Assembly: GCA_947178085.1 (NCBI GenBank)
Contig: CAMWWS010000060.1
Coordinates: 1-10,647, forward strand
Length of the DNA stretch: 10,647 nt
Origin: an uncultured Lachnospiraceae bacterium
Lineage (GTDB): Bacteria; Bacillota_A; Clostridia; Lachnospirales; Lachnospiraceae
Direction: 5' to 3'
A program made the translations under genes and the position numbers. The notes beneath the pieces were generated by a model. That model did not search any database, was not told the DNA's origin, and saw nothing but the letters and a program-made list of their open reading frames with translations. This document shows, in pieces, positions 1 through 5,726 of this stretch; within the stretch, counting starts at the first letter, position 1; every line of letters starts with the position of its first letter.

Positions 1-428
1 ATCATCACCACCACGACCATGATGACGATCAGGAGCATCACCATCATGACCATGATGAGGAGCACGAGCATCAACACCATGACCAAGATGACGAGCATGA
101 GCATCATCACCACGATCACGATGAGCATGGACACCACCACCATCATCATGCGGATGAAATATTTACGAGCTGGGGAATTGAGACTCCGACTTCATATACT
201 AAGGAAGAAATTGAGCAGCGTTTACAGAAGCTTGATAAAGAGGAAGAATACGGAATTGTGCTTCGGGCAAAAGGCATGGTTCCTGCAGGGGACGGAACAT
301 GGGTATACTTTGATTATGTTCCGGAAGAGTGCGATATCAGGGAAGGTAAACCTGATGTCACAGGTAAAATCTGCGTGATTGGTTCTAAGTTAAAGGAAGA
401 GAAACTTGCGGAATTATTTCAAAAATAG
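1..428 (+). CDS. CobW/COG0523-family GTPase, C-terminal part only (His-rich linker plus CobW_C domain)
   Basis: This open frame enters from the left edge (first full codon at base 3) and stops at 426-428. The N-terminal GTPase domain lies outside the window. The visible part starts with a tract of 49 codons containing 27 His mixed with Asp, Glu and Gln, followed by a domain of about 90 residues that begins EIFTSWGIET and includes KGMVPAGDGTWVYFDYVP. That pattern is typical of the CobW C-terminal domain, in which an IxSxxI-like strand is followed by a hydrophobic beta sheet. COG0523 proteins with such His-rich linkers are GTP-dependent metallochaperones or metal insertases, often under Zur control and active in the cytoplasm under zinc limitation. 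Zinc as the metal is inference, since the residues could bind other divalent metals. The next gene, also COG0523-like, starts 27 bases downstream, so the two are probably co-transcribed. The frames that give long Thr/Met-rich translations over the His tract are shadows. Confidence 0.88.
   Translation, partial: HHHHDHDDDQEHHHHDHDEEHEHQHHDQDDEHEHHHHDHDEHGHHHHHHADEIFTSWGIETPTSYTKEEIEQRLQKLDKEEEYGIVLRAKGMVPAGDGTWVYFDYVPEECDIREGKPDVTGKICVIGSKLKEEKLAELFQK
3..149 (+). repeat. His/Asp-rich low-complexity coding tract (CAY/GAY repeats)
   Basis: In the gene's reading frame this stretch is almost only CAT/CAC, GAT/GAC, GAG and CAA/CAG codons: 27 His in 49 codons, ending in a run of six His. It forms the flexible metal-binding linker between the GTPase domain and the C-terminal domain of the CobW-type protein. 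At the DNA level it is an imperfect trinucleotide-type repeat and could vary in length between strains by slippage, which is inference. The tract may continue to the left of the window. Confidence 0.9.
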
Positions 429-455
429 TTTTTGTACAAATGGAGTGATTGAATT

Positions 456-1385
456 ATGAAACCGGTATATGTAATCAATGGCTTTCTGGAAAGCGGTAAA
501 ACCGAGTTTATCTGCTATACCATAGCACAGCCTTATTTTCAGATTAGGGGAAAGACTTTGTTGATTTTGTGTGAAGAGGGAGAAATTGAATACGATGAAG
601 TTCTTCTTCAGAAAAGCAGAACCGTAGTAGAGCTGATTGATGAAGAAGAGGATTTCAATGCCTCCCATCTGATTGAATTGGAGAAGAAACATAAACCTGA
701 GCGTATCATCATCGAATATAACGGTATGTGGAATTTTAAGAATATGAAGCTTCCGTGGCATTGGACGATAGAGCAGCAGGTAACGACTATTGATGCTTCT
801 ACGTTTCCGATGTATTTTACGAATATGAAATCATTGCTTGCGGAAATGATTCGTAAGTCAGAGCTGATTATTTTTAACCGATGCGACGGCGTGGAGGACT
901 TGAGCAGCTATAAGAGAAATGTAAAGGCAATTAACCAGAAGGCGGATATTGTATTTGAAGACTCCAACGGTGAAGTCAATCAGATTATGGAAGACGACCT
1001 GCCTTATGATTTGAAGGCACCGATTCTGGAGCTTGATAATACGGGCTATGGAATTTGGTATCTGGATTCATTGGATCACATAGGACGGTATGAAGGCAAG
1101 ACCGTGCAGTTTACAGCGATGGTGCTTATTCCGAAGAACTTTCCGAAAGGATACTTCGTACCGGGCAGAATGGCGATGACCTGCTGCGCTGAAGATATGG
1201 CGTTTCTCGGATTTGCCTGCGAGTATGACAAGACGGATACCCTGTCGGATAAACAGTGGGTTAAGGTGACTGCGAAGGTGTCTAAAGAGTACTTTGAGGA
1301 TTATAACGGAGAAGGACCCGTACTGCACGCAATTAGCGTAGAGCAGACGAAGAAGCCTAAGGAAGAGGTTATTAGTTTTTCGTAG
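456..1385 (+). CDS. COG0523/CobW-like GTPase fused to a YcgQ (DUF1980)-like C-terminal domain
   Basis: The 309-residue product has two parts. The N-terminal part (about 1-190) is a P-loop GTPase of the CobW type: Walker A GFLESGKT at 9-16, a switch-like segment LCEEGEIEYDE at 38-48 where CobW proteins usually have NEFGE, a Walker B-like strand IIIEYNG at 84-90, and NRCD at 141-144 for guanine recognition. The CxCC metal motif usual between the first two elements in COG0523 proteins is absent. The C-terminal part (about 190-300) has YEGKTVQFTAMV, PKGYFVPGRMAMTCCAED and DKQWVKVTAKV, which match the pattern of the YcgQ/TIGR03943 family, including the adjacent Cys243-Cys244. Those proteins pair with YcgR-type permeases in Firmicutes. 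There is no signal peptide or membrane segment, so it is probably cytoplasmic. GGAG at 442-445 supports the ATG at 456. It lies between the other COG0523 gene and the small-gene cassette, 13 bases before the latter. A metal-handling role, probably zinc, is inferred. Confidence 0.82.
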   Translation: MKPVYVINGFLESGKTEFICYTIAQPYFQIRGKTLLILCEEGEIEYDEVLLQKSRTVVELIDEEEDFNASHLIELEKKHKPERIIIEYNGMWNFKNMKLPWHWTIEQQVTTIDASTFPMYFTNMKSLLAEMIRKSELIIFNRCDGVEDLSSYKRNVKAINQKADIVFEDSNGEVNQIMEDDLPYDLKAPILELDNTGYGIWYLDSLDHIGRYEGKTVQFTAMVLIPKNFPKGYFVPGRMAMTCCAEDMAFLGFACEYDKTDTLSDKQWVKVTAKVSKEYFEDYNGEGPVLHAISVEQTKKPKEEVISFS

Positions 1386-1398
1386 AATGGGGGATTGA

Positions 1399-1611
1399 AT
1401 GTCAGAAAAGAGACTTAATAACACAATATTTCTTATGTATTTAGTTACAGAAAACTATTGCAAAAAACATAAAATTGATACAGAAGATTTTTTAAAGCTT
1501 GATGAAGAGTATGGGATACTAAATTATGTCGCTGAATGTCCGGATATATTTGACAGTATGACAAATAATGAGATGGTGAAGGAGATTGAGCAGTATGTAT
1601 CACAATCTTAA
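1399..1611 (+). CDS. DUF3791-like small protein, copy 1
   Basis: This is a 70-residue acidic protein with no membrane segment. A hydrophobic helix (about 9-20), the segment KKHKIDTEDFLK (22-33), a middle part containing DEEYGILNYV (35-44), and a C-terminal helix NNEMVKEIEQYV resemble the DUF3791 family, small proteins often encoded beside DUF3990 genes. The family call is from memory of the pattern. A GGGGGA stretch at 1389-1394 precedes the ATG. The gene starts 13 bases after the GTPase-fusion gene, and its last 17 bases overlap the next gene, which suggests translational coupling. The arrangement of a small acidic protein before a putative ADP-ribosyltransferase would fit an antitoxin or accessory partner, but no function has been shown by anything in the sequence. 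Confidence 0.72.
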   Translation: MSEKRLNNTIFLMYLVTENYCKKHKIDTEDFLKLDEEYGILNYVAECPDIFDSMTNNEMVKEIEQYVSQS

Positions 1612-2146
1612 GACTACTTTGTATCATGGAACTGCGTCGGAAATACAGAAGGTTGATGTAGAACTTGGACGTGGAAGTAAAGATTTTGGAAGAGGCTTTT
1701 ATATGGCTGTTTCAAAAACTCAGGCAGTGGGGATGATGCATAAGAAGTATAGGGAAGCGGTAAGACGAAGCAAGGGAAAGTTTGAAAATGCATTTTCCGA
1801 ACGATTATATGAAATCACTTTGGATGAAAATGCAGTTTCAGAATTAGAAATAAAGTTTTTTGATACTGCTGATTTGGAATGGCTAGATTTTATTTTGATG
1901 TGCAGAGAAAAGGGTGGTATGCCACATGACTATGATATAGTTGTCGGACCAACCGCAGATGACGATACCGCATTGTGTTTAAAAGCATACTGGGATGGAC
2001 TTTATGGAAAAGCAGGTTCGGAAGCCGCAAAGAAAATATTACTTAACAATTTAGAAACAGAAAATTTAGGAATACAATATTTTGTAGGAAAGCAGGAAGT
2101 GGCGGATAAAATTATTGCAGATATTAAGCTGATTGACTGGAGGTAG
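1595..2146 (+). CDS. DUF3990-like protein, putative ADP-ribosyltransferase fold, possible toxin
   Basis: The 183-residue product carries LYHGT at 9-13, KDFGRGFYMAVSKTQA at 29-44, DYDIVVGPTADDD at 112-124 and LGIQYFVGKQEVADKI at 158-173. These are the ordered landmarks of DUF3990, a family assigned to the ADP-ribosyltransferase superfamily. His11, Tyr36 and Gln161 are the likely equivalents of the catalytic H-Y-[E/Q] positions, an assignment by pattern only. There is no signal peptide or membrane segment, so the protein should act in the cytoplasm. The ATG at 1595 is preferred because AAGGAG at 1579-1584 lies 10 bases upstream; a TTG at 1586 is too close to it. It overlaps the preceding DUF3791-like gene by 17 bases, and a second such gene starts 4 bases after its stop. 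A toxin-like or target-modifying role is inferred from fold and context. A housekeeping or phage-derived ART is also possible. Confidence 0.75.
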   Translation: MYHNLKTTLYHGTASEIQKVDVELGRGSKDFGRGFYMAVSKTQAVGMMHKKYREAVRRSKGKFENAFSERLYEITLDENAVSELEIKFFDTADLEWLDFILMCREKGGMPHDYDIVVGPTADDDTALCLKAYWDGLYGKAGSEAAKKILLNNLETENLGIQYFVGKQEVADKIIADIKLIDWR

Positions 2147-2150
2147 GTCT

Positions 2151-2399
2151 ATGAGTGAAGGAAGAATAGAGACGACCACAGGATTGTGCGTAGTAGCGTT
2201 GACTAAGCATATTATGGAAAAACAGAAGATTAACCATGAAGAAGCCTATAAAAAATTGTTAACTACAGAGTTATATAAACTTTTACAAGATGCTGAAACA
2301 AGGCTTTTTCTGGAAACGAATGAATATCTGTGTGAGGCATTGGATAAAGAATTGGATGACGGAGAAGATGCTCTATATGAGTACATTAATATTTTATAA
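2151..2399 (+). CDS. DUF3791-like small protein, copy 2
   Basis: This 82-residue acidic protein appears to be a diverged paralogue of the protein encoded at 1399-1611. Both have a hydrophobic first helix, then a KxKI-(D/N)-x-E-(D/E) segment (KHKIDTEDFLKL in copy 1, KQKINHEEAYKKL here), then a leucine- and acid-rich middle and a final helix. GGAGG at 2139-2143 sits 7 bases before the ATG at 2151. The frame stays open to a TTG at 2133, but that start lies upstream of the ribosome site and is unlikely. The gene begins 4 bases after the DUF3990-like gene, so the two are surely co-transcribed. It may be a cognate antitoxin or partner of the putative ART. Which of the two small proteins pairs with it cannot be told from sequence. 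Confidence 0.7.
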   Translation: MSEGRIETTTGLCVVALTKHIMEKQKINHEEAYKKLLTTELYKLLQDAETRLFLETNEYLCEALDKELDDGEDALYEYINIL

Positions 2400-2405
2400 A
2401 ATAAT

Positions 2406-2455
2406 AAAGCGTATGGGCGGATATACATAGAGGCTGTGCGCTTTTCTTCATCTTT
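2406..2455 (+). terminator. possible weak intrinsic terminator of the left operon
   Basis: AAAGCGTA at 2406-2413 can pair with TGCGCTTT at 2437-2444, with one G-T wobble, and a T-rich stretch (CTTTTCTTCATCTTTT) follows. The loop is about 23 bases long, so this is a weak candidate. It lies 7 bases after the stop of the last small gene. Confidence 0.35.
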
Positions 2456-2490
2456 TGCATAGTGGGAAAGGTGGTAAAAATATATGAAGA

Positions 2491-2541
2491 TATAAAAATC
2501 TCCCGTAAAACCAAATGCTGAGAAGTATTGGGTTCTACGGG
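2491..2541 (-). terminator. intrinsic terminator of the GH2 gene
   Basis: Bases 2502-2512 (CCCGTAAAACC) pair with 2531-2541 (GGTTCTACGGG) with one mismatch. The stem continues with AATGCT pairing with AGTATT around a GAGA tetraloop. Read on the minus strand the hairpin is followed by a T run at 2494-2498 and further AT-rich sequence. It starts 10 bases after the GH2 stop codon, as expected for a rho-independent terminator. The hairpin could also stop plus-strand read-through partially, but on that side the T tract is poor. Confidence 0.85.
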
Positions 2542-2551
2542 TGATTTATAT

Positions 2552-5077
2552 TTACTCTTTTACCAATAGTGTAACGGAAACATCATTCAGCTCGTCGGCT
2601 GATACTGTCAAGGTACATGTTCCGGCGTTATATCCGCTTCTGATTATAGCCATTGCTCGTCCCCTATATGATGTAAAGCAACCGGTTGTATAATTTTCGG
2701 CAGTAATCGGATTTGAAGAGCCGAAAGCAGCCAGCGCGGCTGTTTTGTCTATGGATGCATGGAGCTCCGTGTCGGAATCCGGCACAACGGCACCATTTTC
2801 ATCAACTAATTCTACGCAGACATAAGCTACATCGTGGCCATTTGCGAACATTTCCTGCTTTTCCGGAAGAAGGCGGATTCTTTTAACTGTTCCTGTGGTT
2901 TTAAGAGCGTCTCTTGAGAGTTCTTTTCCGTCTTTGTAGCTGATTGCTACCAAATCTCCGGGAACATAAGTCAGGTCAAAGAGAAAACTCTTTGGTAAAC
3001 CGGCTGCAAGGCGTTCTCCGGTTTTGCATTTGCCTATAGAAGCACCATTTTGTAAGAGCTCTACTTCATCTCCGTTAGAAAAGACTGCTGCCTGAACAGG
3101 TTTATGTTCGGAATTCTTCCAATTCCAATTTTTGGTAATGTCTGTAAATCCCCAGCTGCTGATCAATTCTGTTTTGCCAAAGACGGCAGGGTCATAGGAA
3201 TATAAGAAGGTCTTGTCACTTCCCCAAATAACGCTTCGGTAAGCACCCTGAGGAAGTAAACCACCGTTTATATCTGCATCTGCATCGTTAGCAAGGCGCC
3301 ATGGGAATTTGGAACCGCTTGACATGATGGCAAATGGTCCTATTTTAAGTAAAGGATCGTCCGGTTCCAGGAAAAGTGTTTTTCCAATTCCGGCTTCACC
3401 AATGTAATCAAAAGCAGTCCAGGTAAAGTCACCGATTACATAAGGAGTGCTTTCTACCATTGGCCAATGTACGCCGATTAAATTCGGAAAATTTTCGGAA
3501 CCGAGAATGACCCGTTCAGGATACATTTCGTGATCTATTTGATATTTATCTTCCATATAGTTATAACCAACAATATCCAGTCCGTTGGTAAATGCTTCCG
3601 AATATTCTTCCCAGCTTGTATCATTTTTGCCTCCGTCGGCATTTTGAAGGGATGAAGTATCTGCAGAATCGCTGTCAGAGACTTTTGCCGCATTTTCCTG
3701 TGACAACTCGTCGTCAAGACCGCACCAATATGAACAGACAGCGTTAGAGACCGGTCGGCTTGGGTCAAGATTACGCACGGTTTCTGCCAGACGTGTCGCA
3801 CGCGTATAACCGTTGTTCAGGCCGCCGCGCTCCGGAATCTCATTTCCCGTAGACCAGATGATAACCGATGGATGGTTCCGGTCACGTCTTATAAATGCAG
3901 TCAGATCTTTTTCCCAATCTGTGTCAAAATACTGATTATAATCTCCGGGCTGTTTCATGATACCCCAGGCGTCAAAGGCTTCATTAAATACATACATACC
4001 TAGACGGTCGCAAGCTTCCATCAACGCCGAAGACGGAGGATTGTGCGTAGTTCGTACCGCATTGAATCCGATTTCCTTCAGAATTGAAATTTTACGATAT
4101 TCGGAATCATAAAGGGAAACAGCACCCAGCATCCCGTTATCGTGATGGATACATCCGCCCTTCAATTTTACGTTTTTCCCATTGATGCGCAGACCGTGGT
4201 TTACATCTGCCGTTACTGTTTTAATGCCAAAAAGAACGGAGGTCTCATCGATAGTATTTTCCAGACATGAAATAAAGTGAGTCTTGAATACGCCAAGATC
4301 CGTGACTCTGGCATGGAGTCTGTAAAGGTTTGGAGTTTCAACATCCCAAAGGACAGGATTTTCTAAAGTGAGATTCAGGTATGCAGTATCAATTGTGCAT
4401 GGGTTAATCTGCATTTTTTGTTTGCGGCTTATAAAGACTTCGTTACCGCAGTCTTTTGTCAGATATACCTCTACCAGTGCGATTTTATTTTCCGTCGTTT
4501 CATTTTGTACTTCAATCTCAGCATGAAGATGGGCAAAAACAGGATTTCCCTGCGTATCGTATTCCATTTCTTTAGTGTAACCATATATGCCGTCATTTGC
4601 GATATGCAGTTTGGGCATATGGAGCAGCTCTACGCTGCGGAAAATACCGGCTCCGGTATACCAGCGGGAATTCGGCTGCATACTGGGATTTACGATAACA
4701 GTCACCCTGTTTGTTTTTCCGAAATATATGTATGGAGTAATATCTACTGAAAACGGAATATATCCGTTATGCTGCAGTATTACTTTACATCCGTTGATAT
4801 CAACAGTGGCATTCATCATTACGCCGTCAAAATGCAGATAGATTTCTTCCTGTTCCCAGTCCTGAGGGATTTCAATAAATTTTGTGTATGAAGCTACGCC
4901 TGCGGTATAAAAGCCGCTGGCAGAACCGGCAGCTGCATCTTCCCTGACATTGCTCTCAATCATATAATCGTGAGGGAGATTCACTTTTCGGATAGGTTTT
5001 TCTTTGTCCTGAGAAGGAGAGCCGTTACCCATCCCATGTTGAAATAACCAATCCCGGTCGATATTTTGGCTACGCAT
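2552..5077 (-). CDS. Glycoside hydrolase family 2, beta-galactosidase type (DUF4982-containing)
   Basis: The 841-residue enzyme has the GH2 order: N-terminal sugar-binding jelly roll (about 8-155, with NLPHDY at 33-38 and SRWYTGAGIFR at 137-147), Ig-like domain (about 165-290), TIM barrel (about 290-600), a DUF4982-like domain (about 615-720) and a last beta domain (about 730-841) with AAFGSSNP and TSYRGRAMAIIR, as in Glyco_hydro2_C5. FNAVRTTHNPPS at 338-349 and DRNHPSVIIWSTGNE at 399-413 are GH2 signatures. Glu413 is the likely acid/base and Glu528, in ILGSENFP, the likely nucleophile. No signal peptide is present, so it probably cleaves imported oligosaccharides in the cytoplasm. Beta-galactoside specificity is inferred from similarity; other GH2 activities cannot be excluded. 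A Ser/Asp/Asn-rich loop at about 456-489 interrupts the barrel before the nucleophile. AGGAGG lies 9 bases before the ATG. It is monocistronic, with its own promoter and terminator, in the opposite direction to both neighbouring operons. Confidence 0.93.
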   Translation of the reverse strand: MRSQNIDRDWLFQHGMGNGSPSQDKEKPIRKVNLPHDYMIESNVREDAAAGSASGFYTAGVASYTKFIEIPQDWEQEEIYLHFDGVMMNATVDINGCKVILQHNGYIPFSVDITPYIYFGKTNRVTVIVNPSMQPNSRWYTGAGIFRSVELLHMPKLHIANDGIYGYTKEMEYDTQGNPVFAHLHAEIEVQNETTENKIALVEVYLTKDCGNEVFISRKQKMQINPCTIDTAYLNLTLENPVLWDVETPNLYRLHARVTDLGVFKTHFISCLENTIDETSVLFGIKTVTADVNHGLRINGKNVKLKGGCIHHDNGMLGAVSLYDSEYRKISILKEIGFNAVRTTHNPPSSALMEACDRLGMYVFNEAFDAWGIMKQPGDYNQYFDTDWEKDLTAFIRRDRNHPSVIIWSTGNEIPERGGLNNGYTRATRLAETVRNLDPSRPVSNAVCSYWCGLDDELSQENAAKVSDSDSADTSSLQNADGGKNDTSWEEYSEAFTNGLDIVGYNYMEDKYQIDHEMYPERVILGSENFPNLIGVHWPMVESTPYVIGDFTWTAFDYIGEAGIGKTLFLEPDDPLLKIGPFAIMSSGSKFPWRLANDADADINGGLLPQGAYRSVIWGSDKTFLYSYDPAVFGKTELISSWGFTDITKNWNWKNSEHKPVQAAVFSNGDEVELLQNGASIGKCKTGERLAAGLPKSFLFDLTYVPGDLVAISYKDGKELSRDALKTTGTVKRIRLLPEKQEMFANGHDVAYVCVELVDENGAVVPDSDTELHASIDKTAALAAFGSSNPITAENYTTGCFTSYRGRAMAIIRSGYNAGTCTLTVSADELNDVSVTLLVKE

Positions 5078-5117
5078 CTATTTATTCCTCCTGTCTAATA
5101 TAGTGTCTTTAGTTATT

Positions 5118-5146
5118 ATAATAAATCAAAAGATATGGAATGACAA
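5118..5146 (-). promoter_or_regulatory. sigma-A-type promoter of the GH2 gene
   Basis: On the minus strand TTGTCA (5146-5141) and TATTAT (5123-5118) are separated by exactly 17 bases. The predicted start point near 5111 leaves a leader of about 34 bases that contains the AGGAGG ribosome site. The tandem repeats at 5177-5208 lie about 30-60 bases upstream of the -35 element, a normal place for an activator. Confidence 0.75.
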
Positions 5147-5176
5147 TAATTAAAGCTGGGAGAGTTTGTAAACGAC

Positions 5177-5208
5177 ATTCGATGTGATTCGATGTGATTC
5201 GATGTGAT
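5177..5208. repeat. three tandem copies of a 10-bp repeat (ATTCGATGTG)
   Basis: ATTCGATGTG occurs perfectly at 5177-5186, 5187-5196 and 5197-5206, followed by AT. The 10-bp period places the copies on one face of the helix. The repeats lie upstream of the GH2 -35 element and just before the plus-strand promoter at 5223. They could be binding sites for a regulator of either unit, or a slippage-prone microsatellite-like repeat. Confidence 0.9.
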
Positions 5209-5222
5209 GCTCTTAAAAAATC

Positions 5223-5251
5223 TTGACATCACTATATCGCAGTGCTATACT
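5223..5251 (+). promoter_or_regulatory. consensus plus-strand promoter with no adjacent gene
   Basis: TTGACA at 5223-5228 and TATACT at 5246-5251 are 17 bases apart, and TG at 5243-5244 gives an extended -10. This should be a strong sigma-A promoter. The nearest plus-strand gene starts at 5493, about 235 bases after the predicted start point, with a second good promoter in between. The -10 region lies at the centre of an inverted repeat. Confidence 0.72.
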
Positions 5252-5259
5252 GCTATATA
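5233..5259. promoter_or_regulatory. 27-bp inverted repeat over the -10 region, probable operator
   Basis: TATATCGCAGT (5233-5243) and ACTGCTATATA (5249-5259) are inverted copies matching at 10 of 11 positions around the five-base centre GCTAT. The left arm recurs as a perfect direct copy at 5256-5266. A dimeric repressor bound here would cover the -10 element. The regulator is not identified; size and symmetry suit small winged-helix repressors such as PadR or MarR types, but that is a guess. Confidence 0.7.
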
Positions 5260-5360
5260 TCGCAGTTCGATACATAGCAGCGCTGAGTAAGTTGATATCA
5301 TAGGGTAAGCTATCGCAAATGGCTTTTGGTAAAATATATAATAATAAATGTAAAATATAG

Positions 5361-5389
5361 TTGACACGAATAAAAACGTATAGTATTAT
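5361..5389 (+). promoter_or_regulatory. sigma-A-type promoter of the XRE/ABC operon
   Basis: TTGACA at 5361-5366 and TATTAT at 5384-5389 are 17 bases apart. Transcription would start near 5396, leaving a leader of just under 100 bases before the TTG start at 5493. This is the best candidate for the main promoter of the following four to six genes. Confidence 0.78.
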
Positions 5390-5417
5390 ATACTTGTTGC
5401 CGGTACTACGCAGCAGG

Positions 5418-5444
5418 AACTATGCAAATTAAATGAGCATATTT
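5418..5444. promoter_or_regulatory. imperfect inverted repeat in the XRE leader, possible autoregulatory site
   Basis: AACTATGC (5418-5425) and GCATATTT (5437-5444) form inverted arms matching at 7 of 8 positions around 11 bases. The site lies about 20-50 bases after the predicted transcription start. XRE regulators commonly repress their own operon from such positions, so autoregulation is a reasonable but unproven reading. Confidence 0.35.
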
Positions 5445-5492
5445 AACAAATGACAAATATACAAATTTTATTCGGGAGGGGGTATTAAGGCG

Positions 5493-5723
5493 TTGGCAAG
5501 AAATATACCGATTAAGGTAGCAAGAGCCGAGAAAGACATGACGCAGAAAGCGCTTGCGCAGGCGGTCGGCGTATCGAGGCAGACAATAAATGCAATCGAA
5601 CAGGGAGAATATAACCCGACTATTAATTTATGCCGCTCCATTTGCCGCGTACTTGGTAAAACGCTGGACGATTTATTCTGGGAAGAGGATGCGGACAAGG
5701 AAGAGGTTGAAAGAGAGGATTAG
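5493..5723 (+). CDS. XRE-family helix-turn-helix transcriptional regulator
   Basis: This 76-residue protein is almost only a DNA-binding domain. The helix-turn-helix spans about 17-44 (TQKALAQAVGVSRQTINAIE followed by QGEYNPTI), then CRVLGKTLDDLFW at 51-63, and it ends in an acidic tail. Such minimal regulators are typical first genes of small ABC or membrane-protein operons in Firmicutes and probably control their own operon. The start is TTG at 5493, preceded by a purine-rich GGGAGGGGG at 5474-5482. No ATG in frame lies near, and the next internal Met is inside the HTH at residue 16, so TTG is the only good start. The rare start codon and long spacing could keep its level low. Its stop lies 3 bases before the next start. 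Confidence 0.9.
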   Translation: MARNIPIKVARAEKDMTQKALAQAVGVSRQTINAIEQGEYNPTINLCRSICRVLGKTLDDLFWEEDADKEEVERED

Positions 5724-5726
5724 AGG

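Larger units (their letters stand above)
5078..5492. other. intergenic regulatory region between the GH2 gene and the XRE/ABC operon
   Basis: These 415 bases contain no credible protein gene. From left to right they hold the GH2 leader and promoter (minus strand), three tandem 10-bp repeats, a consensus plus-strand promoter inside an inverted repeat, about 95 AT-rich bases with nothing recognisable, a second consensus plus-strand promoter, and the leader of the XRE gene with an imperfect inverted repeat. The density of signals is high for a region separating two divergent units. Confidence 0.8.

Noticed and set aside
19..378. Open frame of 119 codons rich in Met, Thr and Ile over the His tract
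   Set aside because: It is the shifted reading of the CAY/GAY-rich His linker. The real frame runs from base 3 to 428 and continues into a recognisable CobW C-terminal domain.
2133..2150. TTG start giving the second DUF3791-like protein six more residues
   Set aside because: The extension would be translated from the GGAGG site itself (2139-2143), which is well placed for the ATG at 2151.
4418..4841. Two plus-strand open frames inside the GH2 gene
   Set aside because: They are antisense to a well-supported glycosidase domain region, have no ribosome site of note and resemble no family.
5166..5181. Catabolite-responsive element (cre) upstream of the GH2 promoter
   Set aside because: The left half TTGTAAACG fits the consensus, but the right half does not, with at least three mismatches at key positions.
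5177..5208. CRISPR-like array
   Set aside because: The units are 10 bp and directly adjacent with no spacers.
5319..5360. 13-residue open frame after the operator-embedded promoter
   Set aside because: No ribosome site precedes its ATG, and its end overlaps the approach to the next promoter. It is most likely chance.
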